Assembly (NCBI RefSeq): GCF_902459805.1
Contig: NZ_CABPST010000005.1
Location: 186,001-250,000 of the forward strand
Direction of reading: 5' to 3'
Origin: Pandoraea bronchicola
GTDB taxonomy: Bacteria; Pseudomonadota; Gammaproteobacteria; Burkholderiales; Burkholderiaceae
DNA: 64,000 bases
Part shown: piece by piece, positions 53,697 through 61,597 of the stretch
How positions within the stretch are numbered: the stretch's first letter is position 1
Layout of the letters: each line of letters opens with the position of its first letter
The notes under the pieces: generated by a model
Databases searched by the model: none
What the model saw: only the letters and a program-made list of their open reading frames with translations
What the model was told of the DNA's origin: nothing
Program-made: the position numbers and the translations under genes

Positions 53697-54874
53697 GTGC
53701 TCGCTCCCGGCTGGCCCTGCGCGGCTGCGGCAGCCGCAGCCGCAGCACTGGCTTCATCGAACGCGGCCATGGCCGCGACTTGCCGCTGACGAGTCGAGGC
53801 AACCGCCGCAGGCGACGCCTGAGCCGTCCCCTCCGGCGAAAGCACGGGCCACCCTTGCAAATGACGCGCCGCGATCTCGCCAAGCGCCGTAATCCAGGCG
53901 CTCGCGCCATTCAGGCAAGGGATGAAGTGGAACGCCTTGCCGCCCGCAGACAGGTACGCGTGACGGCCTTCCATGTTGATTTCTTCCAGGGTTTCGAGAC
54001 AGTCGGAGGTGAAGCCGGGGCAGAACACGTCGACACGCGGCGTACCGCCTCGGCCCAGTTCCTCAAGCGTCGGCGCCGTGTACGGCTGAAGCCATTCCGC
54101 CTTGCCAAAACGCGACTGGAACGTCAGACGGCAGGTGGTCTCGTCGAGACCGAGCGCGGCGGCCAGCAGACGCGCCGTCTTTACGCACTGATCGTGATAC
54201 GGATCGCCCAGATCGAGCGTGCGGCGAGGCACTCCGTGAAAACTCAGCAACAACCGCTCGCCCGCCGCAAAGTCCGGCCGGCCATGCTGCTGCCAATAGC
54301 CCTCGACCTGCTGACGCAGCGCCTCGATATAGGCGGGGTGATCGTGATAGTCACGCACGGTGCGCACATCGGGCTGATTGCGCAACCGGCCGAGCACCCG
54401 GAAGACAGCGTCGCTGGCCGTGGCCGTCGTGCTGCTCGAATATTGCGGATACAGCGGCAGCACGAGAATGCGTTCCACGCCATTTTGCCGCAGCGCGCGA
54501 ATGCGCTCCGGAATCGACGGATTGCCGTAGCGCATGGCGTAATCGACGACCACGTCGTAATCGTTCGCATGCAGCAAGGCGCGCAACGCGTTTGTCTGAT
54601 GCTCGGTGTTCACTTTGAGCGGAGAGCCTTCGCGGGTCCAGACCGTCGCATATTTCTGCGCGGACTGACGCGAGCGCAACGGCAGAATCACCAGCCGCAG
54701 CAACGGTTGCCACACCAGCGGGGGAATTTCCACAACGCGAGGGTCCGACAGGAACTCGCGCAGATAGCGACGCACGGCCGCGGGACGCGGCTCGTCAGGC
54801 GTGCCAAGGTTGATCAGCAGAACGGCAGTCTTGCCGGACTGGCCATGCGAAATAGGTTCGGGATCGAAGCGCAT
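53693..54874 (-). CDS. hemH: Ferrochelatase
   Basis: A 393-residue enzyme that puts ferrous iron into protoporphyrin IX. It shows [27 protein letters not shown]-type start, the catalytic His in [43 protein letters not shown] and [16 protein letters not shown]. An Ala-rich C-terminal extension (about 355-393) follows the core. The ATG at 54874 is preceded by a TAAAGT hexamer ending 7 nt before it. Confidence 0.96.
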   Translation of the reverse strand: MRFDPEPISHGQSGKTAVLLINLGTPDEPRPAAVRRYLREFLSDPRVVEIPPLVWQPLLRLVILPLRSRQSAQKYATVWTREGSPLKVNTEHQTNALRALLHANDYDVVVDYAMRYGNPSIPERIRALRQNGVERILVLPLYPQYSSSTTATASDAVFRVLGRLRNQPDVRTVRDYHDHPAYIEALRQQVEGYWQQHGRPDFAAGERLLLSFHGVPRRTLDLGDPYHDQCVKTARLLAAALGLDETTCRLTFQSRFGKAEWLQPYTAPTLEELGRGGTPRVDVFCPGFTSDCLETLEEINMEGRHAYLSAGGKAFHFIPCLNGASAWITALGEIAARHLQGWPVLSPEGTAQASPAAVASTRQRQVAAMAAFDEASAAAAAAAAAQGQPGAST

Positions 54875-54983
54875 GGACCGTACTTTACCGCAAACCCGGC
54901 CCAAATCCGGAGGGCGCGGGCTGCGCCCCCGGCCCGGCCCTCCGTCAGCTTAAGGCGACGGAGGGTGCAGGAACCATCGACGC

Positions 54984-55690
54984 TCAGCCGTGCGGATGCT
55001 CGTCTTCTTTCGACGGACGATGGGCTGCGCTCGCATGCTCTGCCTCGTGCGACGGCGCACGTGCGCCTTCCGGCTTGTTTTCACGCGGCGCGGGTTGCGG
55101 GTGCGGATGCTCCTGAGGTTGCGCATGGGGCGCCGCCTGCTGACGTTCCGGCTGCGGCTGAGGCTTCGGGGCCGCTTGCGGCCGCTCGGCCTGCGGCTCC
55201 GGACGCGGCTGAGGGCGCTCCATCTGCGGTTGAGGCTGTGGACGCGGTGGCGCCTGGAACTGCGGCTGCGGTGCCTGCGGCTGTGCATGCGACTGCCACT
55301 GCTGCGGCCGACGGGCCGCTTCGGCCTCCTCCGGTTGAGCGCGCTGCGGTGCCGGTGCTGCGGGAGCATTTCGCGTTTCCGGCGACGGGCGGCGCATCTG
55401 CATGTCGCGTTGCGCCGCGTCGTGCCCGGGCTGCGGCACGGCCTGCAGCGCTTCGCCGCGTGCGGCGGGCTGCTCGGGCGCGTTCGTTCCCGGAGGATGG
55501 GGCACACCGGACGGTCCCGCTCGCTCACCACGCGCCACAGGTTGTTGGGCCTGCGGCGCAGCTTGCCCCGGACGATTCTGATAAGGGCCATGCCCCGCCA
55601 CCCCCGCCACCCCCGGAACTCCCGGAACTCCCGGAACTCCCGGAACTCCCGGAACTCCCGGCACACCGGGTTCCCCCGCCACCCCCCGCC
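54984..55690 (-). pseudogene. Out-of-frame C-terminal part of the FecR/DUF6600 protein
   Basis: In another frame the sequence continues the collagen-like GVPGVPG repeats into a GHGPYQNRPGQAAPQAQQPV segment, a Pro/Gln-rich tail (PQPQPQMERPQPRPEPQ) and a final PSKEDEHPHG. This is the expected end of DUF6600 proteins in this group. Removing one base from the six-C run at 55682-55687 joins it directly to the upstream frame as GVAGVAGEPGVPG. As the sequence stands this part is not translated with its N-terminus. Confidence 0.75.
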
Positions 55691-57462
55691 ACCCCCGGAC
55701 GCCCCGGGACACCCGGAACCCCTGGCTGGCCGGGCGCGCCCGGCGCACCATGCATCGGCGGGACGGCGCCAGTCGCCGGCAGCGCGCCGTGAGCAGGTGT
55801 TGCGCCAGTGGCGCCGGTCGCGCCGGTTGCGGGCCGTGCAGGCATCGCCCCAGTCGCCCCTATCGGTGCCCCCACCGGCCCATGCGTGCCGACGACCGTC
55901 ACGCGCGGTTGCACACGCCCTTGCGCGTTCGGGCTCCCCGGCCTCGGGTTCTGGCCTTGTTGCGCGTTCTGACCGAACACCAACGGCGCACCGCCAGCAT
56001 TCGGCACCGCGTGCAGATGGCTCGTCAACTCAGGCGACGGCATCGCACGGGCAACCGGCGCGCGCGTGGCGAGCACCTGCCGGTTGAACACGCCCGCCGG
56101 CGGCGCCCCCGCAGCGGGACGGCTGTTACCAAAAACGCTCTGCTGCACTGGCGCGACCCCGGGCGTATTGCCGACACGCCACGTCTGGCCGGCGCGCGGT
56201 GCGGCCAACGCCACCGGCGCGCCCACCGGACGGCCCTGCACAAACGATTGCGCAGGCATCGTCGACACGGCGCCGCGCACGTTACGGTTCACGTATACAT
56301 TGTTGACGTTGATGTTCGTGATGTTGGTCGTCTGGATCACCGTCGACCGATTGATGTTGGTGACGTAGGACGGACTGGCGCGATAGGCGGGCCGATACGG
56401 ATCGTGCGGTCCGAGCGCGAACCAGGCGAGTCCCACGCCGCCCGCGGCAAACGAGATGCCCCACTGATTCCCGCCGCTGCTGCCGCTCACCCAGCCGACC
56501 AGCGCCGGGGCGTACACCGGACGCACCGCCACCGGTCCCGGCACCCAGCACCAGCGCGCGTCGACATACGCCCAACGGCCGTAGTGATACGGCGCGAAGC
56601 CCCACGGCGCGTCGTCGACCCATGTCCAGCCCCACGGGTCCACCCAGACCCAATGGCCGGTGCGATACGGCGCCCAGCCCGAAGGCACGTTCGACGGCAC
56701 CCACACCGCGCCGTAGCTCGGCGTTTCCTGCCACGCACCGTAGTCGTCCAGGCTCTCGAAGCCGGTCATGTCGCGCGGCACATAGCGTGCGGAGACGGAA
56801 GCGTCTTCGCGGGCGTCTCGCTGGCGCACCCACTGGTCGAAAGCATCGGCCACGAGCGGGCCGCTCGGCTGCTGCGTCAGGTTCTGCCCGACGAACGCCA
56901 CGCGCTGCCCTTGTTGCAGCGGCACCGAGGCGCCCTGCCCGTAGACGGTGGCCGCACCGCGCCAGACGCTCACGGTCGTCACCCCGTTCGGATCGACGTC
57001 GACACGATACTCACCGGCCTGTTGAGGGACGAACGCCAGATTCGGCGTATCGATCTCGTACGGCTGATTCGGATCGTAGGTTCGCAGGCGCAGGCCGACC
57101 GTGCCCTGCGTTACGTTCAGTTGCACATTCTGGTCGGTCACGGCCGAGAGCGCCACGCTCGTGGACGCGCCCATGCGAACCGCCGTACCGCCCACGTGCA
57201 TCTCGGCACGGCCGTTACGGTCGACCCAGACGGCGTCGCCAGTGGTCAGCGGCCGGTTGCGGTCGGCGTAGCGCCAGTCGCTGGTGCCAGCGGGAGCGTA
57301 TGTGACAGTGCCGTCGAATTCGCTCAGACGGGCCACCCGGCCCGGGGGATCGGCGCTCTGCGCCTGCGCCAGCGCAGGGATACCCGCCGCGCCAACGGCC
57401 CCGAGCACGAGCCCGACGCCGAGATAACGGACCATCGTCCGCCAGGAAATCAGGGATTTCAT
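55525..57462 (-). CDS. FecR/DUF6600 domain protein, frameshifted near the C-terminus
   Basis: As read, 645 residues. The signal peptide runs from MKSLISWRTMVRYLGVGLVL to about QAQS. A FecR-like beta domain (about 50-200) follows, then a Trp/Tyr-rich DUF6600 region (YGAVWVPSNVPSGWAPYRTGHWVWVDPWGW-type repeats, about 235-340), a Val/Asn-rich stretch and Gly-Ala-Thr and Gly-X-Pro repeats. After the C6 run the frame turns into low-complexity GSSGSSGGGG and ends at a false stop. The protein is probably periplasmic or secreted; function is unknown. GGAG lies 6 nt before the ATG at 57460-57462. Confidence 0.75.
   Translation of the reverse strand: MKSLISWRTMVRYLGVGLVLGAVGAAGIPALAQAQSADPPGRVARLSEFDGTVTYAPAGTSDWRYADRNRPLTTGDAVWVDRNGRAEMHVGGTAVRMGASTSVALSAVTDQNVQLNVTQGTVGLRLRTYDPNQPYEIDTPNLAFVPQQAGEYRVDVDPNGVTTVSVWRGAATVYGQGASVPLQQGQRVAFVGQNLTQQPSGPLVADAFDQWVRQRDAREDASVSARYVPRDMTGFESLDDYGAWQETPSYGAVWVPSNVPSGWAPYRTGHWVWVDPWGWTWVDDAPWGFAPYHYGRWAYVDARWCWVPGPVAVRPVYAPALVGWVSGSSGGNQWGISFAAGGVGLAWFALGPHDPYRPAYRASPSYVTNINRSTVIQTTNITNINVNNVYVNRNVRGAVSTMPAQSFVQGRPVGAPVALAAPRAGQTWRVGNTPGVAPVQQSVFGNSRPAAGAPPAGVFNRQVLATRAPVARAMPSPELTSHLHAVPNAGGAPLVFGQNAQQGQNPRPGSPNAQGRVQPRVTVVGTHGPVGAPIGATGAMPARPATGATGATGATPAHGALPATGAVPPMHGAPGAPGQPGVPGVPGRPGVAGGGGGTRCAGSSGSSGSSGSSGSSGGGGGGGAWPLSESSGASCAAGPTTCGAW
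55615..55659 (+). repeat. Five tandem 9-bp repeats coding for Gly-Val-Pro
   Basis: GGAACTCCC is repeated five times exactly, giving Gly-Val-Pro triplets on the minus strand in the tail frame. Changes in copy number keep the frame, unlike the nearby C6 run. Confidence 0.9.
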
Positions 57463-57721
57463 AGATACTCCGGGCCCTTCCGGCTCGTGCGCCAAGCGTT
57501 GCTTTGATCGCGTTGCCGTGTTGTTCTGTCCGAATCCTTTGGCGAGCGCGATGTTCGGGACTTCGCCATAAGTGACGCTTCGAGCGTAAGCCTGCCGAGT
57601 GTGACAGCGTGTAAAGGAATGCTACGGAGGTGTAACGTGAATCCGGCGTGAAGCGCGAATTCGGCGAGAATCCGGCGCGAATCCCGCGTGAAGCCCGCGC
57701 GATGCGGGCGCACGTCTGTGG
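57463..57721. other. Gap between the DUF6600 gene and hrcA
   Basis: No gene is visible in these 259 nt. The part near 57637-57690 has short direct repeats of GAATCCGGCG and GCGTGAA. They may form a loose repeat or regulatory stretch. Confidence 0.35.
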
Positions 57722-58750
57722 TCAGTGCTGGCTGAGCGCGTTGGAGAGCAGCTTGGCTGTGATATCGACGATCGGGATCACCCGCTCGTAAGCCATGCGC
57801 GTCGGGCCGATCACGCCCAGCGTGCCGACGACTTCGCCGTCGACTTCGTACGGTGCCGTGACGACCGTCATCTCTTCGATCGGCACGAGGCTCGACTCGC
57901 CCCCGATGAAGATCTGCACGCCCTGCGCGCGGCTCGACACGTCGAGCAGTTGCAGCAGGCCTGTCTTGGACTCGAACACGTCGAACAGCCTGCGCAGCCG
58001 TTCCATGTTCGACGACAGGTCCTCCACGCCCAGCAGATTGCGCTCACCCGAGATCAGCACGCTCTCACGGGTGGTGTCGGCCATGGCGTCGCTGCCGGCC
58101 TGGACGGCAGCCTGCATCAAGGCGCTCATGTCGGAGCGCAGCGCATCGAGTTCTCCCCGCAGGTAAGCGCGCACGTCGTCGAAGCTCTGTCCGCCGAAGT
58201 GGGCGTTCAGATAATTCGCCGCTTCGACCAACTGCGCCGGGGAATAGTCCTTTTCCGTCAGGATGATGCGGTTCTGCACGTCGCCGTCGGGTGTCACGAT
58301 GATGAGCAGCACGCGCTTGTCCGACAGGCGCAGGAATTCGATTTGGCGGAAGATCTGGCTGCGGCGCGGCGTGAGCACCACGCCCGCGAACTGGGAGAGA
58401 TTCGAGAGCACCTGCGCCGCCGAGGCGACCAATTGCTGCGGGCCCGCCGGCTGCAACCGGGTCTGAACGTGCGACGCGAGTTGATGCGCCGCCTCTTCAA
58501 GAGGCCGCACCGACAGCATGGTATCGACGAACAGGCGGTAGGCACGCGGCGTAGGCACCCGTCCGGCAGAAGTGTGCGGGCTGGACACGAAGCCGAGCGC
58601 TTCGAGGTCGGCCATCACATTACGGATCGTCGCCGAGGACAGGTCGAGCCCCGAGTAACGGGAAAGCGTGCGCGATCCGACCGGTTGGCCATCCGCGATG
58701 TACCGTTCGATCAGGGTTTTGAGGAGAGCTTGCGCACGTTGATCTAGCAT
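57722..58750 (-). CDS. hrcA: Heat-inducible transcription repressor HrcA
   Basis: A 342-residue repressor that binds CIRCE elements at groESL and, in some bacteria, dnaK operons. It has an N-terminal winged helix ([40 protein letters not shown]), [11 protein letters not shown], and a GAF-like dimer domain ending in [24 protein letters not shown] on the minus strand ends 7 nt before the ATG. I did not find the CIRCE sequence at the chaperone genes here, so its main target in this genome is likely elsewhere. Confidence 0.96.
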   Translation of the reverse strand: MLDQRAQALLKTLIERYIADGQPVGSRTLSRYSGLDLSSATIRNVMADLEALGFVSSPHTSAGRVPTPRAYRLFVDTMLSVRPLEEAAHQLASHVQTRLQPAGPQQLVASAAQVLSNLSQFAGVVLTPRRSQIFRQIEFLRLSDKRVLLIIVTPDGDVQNRIILTEKDYSPAQLVEAANYLNAHFGGQSFDDVRAYLRGELDALRSDMSALMQAAVQAGSDAMADTTRESVLISGERNLLGVEDLSSNMERLRRLFDVFESKTGLLQLLDVSSRAQGVQIFIGGESSLVPIEEMTVVTAPYEVDGEVVGTLGVIGPTRMAYERVIPIVDITAKLLSNALSQH

Positions 58751-58757
58751 GGCAAAA

Positions 58758-58763
58758 ATTGTA
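58758..58763 (-). promoter_or_regulatory. hrcA -10 element
   Basis: TACAAT on the minus strand ends 7 nt before the hrcA ATG, suggesting a leaderless message. Confidence 0.5.
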
Positions 58764-58867
58764 ACGCGAAATGTACGTACGCGGCGTGCGGCAAACCCCG
58801 AGGCAAGAACCGCACCACGCGGCGCATGCCGATGGTTGCTGTCATCGACTTATGGTGTAATGGCGGC

Positions 58868-59776
58868 ATGAAAACAGGGAGCCCTTTCAAGACCGTAGCG
58901 CTCGTCGGGAAATACCATGCCGACGGCGTTGCCGAGCCATTGCTCACGCTGGCGGCATGCATTGCCCAGCGCGGGCATCACGTCGTCTTCGAGCGAGACA
59001 CGGCGCACAACATCGGCGAAGCCGCCAATCCTTACCGCACCCTCGACATCCAGGAAATCGCCACGCAGGTCGATGTGGCCGTGGTCGTCGGCGGCGACGG
59101 CACGATGCTGGGTGTTGGCCGTCAGCTTGCTGCGTCGAAGGTGCCGCTCATCGGCGTGAACCACGGACGCGTCGGTTTCATCACCGACATTCCCCTCGAC
59201 GAGATGCGGCAGGTCGTGCCGGCCATGCTCGAAGGGCATTTCGAAGGCGAGCAGCGCACGCTGCTCGCGGCGCGCATCGAGCGCGACGGCCAGACGCTCT
59301 TCGAGACGCTCGCGTTCAACGACGTGGTCGTGAACCGCTCGGGCATCTCGGGCATGGTCGAGCTGCGTGTCGATGTCGACGGCCGCTTCATGTACAAGCA
59401 ACGCTCGGACGGTCTGATCGTCGCCACGCCGACCGGCTCGACCGCCTACGCGCTCTCGGCCTCCGGCCCGATCCTGCACCCACGCCTTGGCGGCGTGGTG
59501 CTCGTGCCGATCGCCCCGCATGCGCTCTCGAACCGCCCGATCGTGCTGCCGGACTCGAGCGACATCGTCATCACGATTACCGGCGGTCGCGAAGTCGGCG
59601 CCAACTTCGACATGCAGTCGTTTGCCGAATTACGTCAGGGCGACCGGATTCTGGTGAGCCGCTCCGAACATCAGGTGACGTTCCTTCACCCGGTCGGCTA
59701 CAACTACTACGCCACGCTGCGCCGCAAGCTGCACTGGAACGAGCATATCTCCGACGAAGATACGCCGCAGAACTGA
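58868..59776 (+). CDS. nadK: NAD kinase
   Basis: A 302-residue ATP:NAD 2'-kinase, source of NADP. It has [15 protein letters not shown], the [11 protein letters not shown] motif (about 76-86), [13 protein letters not shown] and [19 protein letters not shown]. The ATG at 58868 follows TGTAAT (58856-58861) by 6 nt, so the shorter frame is used. It diverges from hrcA and is followed by recN after 23 nt. Confidence 0.96.
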   Translation: MKTGSPFKTVALVGKYHADGVAEPLLTLAACIAQRGHHVVFERDTAHNIGEAANPYRTLDIQEIATQVDVAVVVGGDGTMLGVGRQLAASKVPLIGVNHGRVGFITDIPLDEMRQVVPAMLEGHFEGEQRTLLAARIERDGQTLFETLAFNDVVVNRSGISGMVELRVDVDGRFMYKQRSDGLIVATPTGSTAYALSASGPILHPRLGGVVLVPIAPHALSNRPIVLPDSSDIVITITGGREVGANFDMQSFAELRQGDRILVSRSEHQVTFLHPVGYNYYATLRRKLHWNEHISDEDTPQN

Positions 59777-59799
59777 CCTCACGCCAGCCCCGATATCCC

Positions 59800-61464
59800 A
59801 TGCTACGCAGTCTCTCGATTCGCGATTTCGTGATCGTCGATCGTCTCGACCTGGAATTCTCCGCCGGTTTCACCGTGTTCTCGGGGGAAACCGGCGCGGG
59901 CAAATCGATTCTGATCGACGCGCTGGCGCTGGCCATGGGCGAGCGTGGCGACACCAGCATGGTGCGCAACGGCCAGACGCGCGCCGACATTACCGCTGAG
60001 TTCGCCGCCGACGCCGAGGCCCGTCCCGACCTTGAAGCCTGGCTGCAAGCTCAGGCGCTCACGCTCGAAGAACACGGCGGCGTGCTGCTGCGCCGTGTGC
60101 TCGACTCGGGCGGACGCTCGCGCGCCTTCATCAACGGCACGCCCGCCACCCTCGCCCAGTTGCGCGAACTCGGCGAGATGCTCGTCGACATTCACGGACA
60201 ACACGCCCATCAGCAACTGCTGCGTCCCGACGCGCAACGCCGTCTGCTCGACTCGCATGCCGGCGCCACTCAGCTCATGGCCGACACGGCAGCGGCGCAC
60301 AAGGAATGGCGGCGTCTCGTCAAACGATGCGAGGAAGCCCACGGGCGCGATCGCGAGTTGCAACTGGAGCGCGAACGCCTCGAATGGCAGACGTCGGAAC
60401 TCGACAAGCTCAATCCGCAGGAAGGGGAATGGGATGACGTGAGCGCCGAGCATCGCCGGCTCTCGCACGCCGCCAGCCTTATCAACGGCGTGCAGAGCGC
60501 GCTCGACACGCTGGCGGAAGCCGACGGCGCCATCGTCCCGTCGCTGGGCCATGTGGTGCATCAGATTCGCGAACTGGCCGAGATCGACGCGGGCCTCGCC
60601 GATACGCTCGCCGCGCTGGAGCCCGCCGAGATCCAGTTGCGCGAAGCGGTTCACTCGCTCACCCATTACGCACAGCGCGTCGATCTCGATCCGGAGCGCC
60701 TGGCAGTGGTCGAGCAACGGCTCGACGCACTGCATTCGGCAGCGCGCAAGTTCCGCGTCGCCCCCGACCAATTGCCTGCCGAGCATGCCGAACGACGCGC
60801 ACAGCTTGAAGAGCTGACCGCCTCGCAGGACACGGCCGCCATGCAGGCGGCCGCCGACGCTGCACATGCAACCTATCTCAAGCTGGCAAAGGAATTGTCG
60901 AAAGCACGCGCCAAAGCGGCGGCGTCGCTTTCGCGCGAAGTCACGCGCGCCATGCAGGATCTCTCGATGCCGGGCGGACGCTTCGACGTCGCGCTGAGTC
61001 CGACGCCCGAACCGCAATCGTTCGGCCTGGAGACCGTGGAGTTTCTCGTCGCCGGCCATCCAGGCGTGCCAACGCGGCCGTTGGCCAAAGTCGCGTCGGG
61101 CGGCGAACTGGCGCGCATCAGCCTCGCCTTGCAGGTGATCGCCAGCAGCGCGAGCCTCACGCCGACGCTGATTTTCGACGAAGTGGATTCCGGTATTGGC
61201 GGCGCCGTGGCCGAAGTGGTCGGCCGCCTGCTGCGCGAACTGGGTCAGGGACGGCAGGTGCTGTGCGTCACCCATTTGCCGCAAGTGGCCGCCCTCGGTC
61301 ATCAGCATCTGCGCGTGAAGAAGCGCAGCGATGGCGATACGACGATGAGTGAAATCGAGCCGCTCGGCCGCACGGAACGCGTCGAGGAGATTGCGCGGAT
61401 GCTCGGCGGCGTCGAGATTACGGCAACGACGCGCAAGCACGCGCGGGAGATGCTCGCACTCTGA
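59800..61464 (+). CDS. recN: DNA repair protein RecN
   Basis: A 554-residue SMC-like ATPase acting early in double-strand break repair. It begins MLRSLSIRDFVIVDRLDLEF and has Walker A FSGETGAGKSILIDAL (about 29-44), central coiled coils (QLERERLEWQTSEL onward), the signature VASGGELARISLALQ and Walker B LIFDEVDSGIGG. An open frame extends far upstream across nadK, but the MLRSLSIRDF start is the family one. A short stretch of CGGACTCACGGACTTACGG direct repeats follows (61515-61545). Confidence 0.96.
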   Translation: MLRSLSIRDFVIVDRLDLEFSAGFTVFSGETGAGKSILIDALALAMGERGDTSMVRNGQTRADITAEFAADAEARPDLEAWLQAQALTLEEHGGVLLRRVLDSGGRSRAFINGTPATLAQLRELGEMLVDIHGQHAHQQLLRPDAQRRLLDSHAGATQLMADTAAAHKEWRRLVKRCEEAHGRDRELQLERERLEWQTSELDKLNPQEGEWDDVSAEHRRLSHAASLINGVQSALDTLAEADGAIVPSLGHVVHQIRELAEIDAGLADTLAALEPAEIQLREAVHSLTHYAQRVDLDPERLAVVEQRLDALHSAARKFRVAPDQLPAEHAERRAQLEELTASQDTAAMQAAADAAHATYLKLAKELSKARAKAAASLSREVTRAMQDLSMPGGRFDVALSPTPEPQSFGLETVEFLVAGHPGVPTRPLAKVASGGELARISLALQVIASSASLTPTLIFDEVDSGIGGAVAEVVGRLLRELGQGRQVLCVTHLPQVAALGHQHLRVKKRSDGDTTMSEIEPLGRTERVEEIARMLGGVEITATTRKHAREMLAL

Positions 61465-61597
61465 GTGCGTTCATGACGCGCGCAGCCCGCATCGCACGCA
61501 GCGCCATCACCGGCCCACGGACTCACGGACTTACGGACCCACGGGCGGCGAATCATCGACCGCCCGCGTCCGCCATCCGCCGGGATATATCAGCCCC

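Noticed and set aside
53295-54874. Thought that the shared ATGA of hemH and hslR marks a frameshift
   Set aside because: Both proteins are complete and of normal length; the overlap is ordinary translational coupling.
58957-59799. N-terminal extension of the recN frame across nadK
   Set aside because: It overlaps nadK in another frame and reads as Arg-rich low complexity; RecN starts at MLRSLSIRDF.
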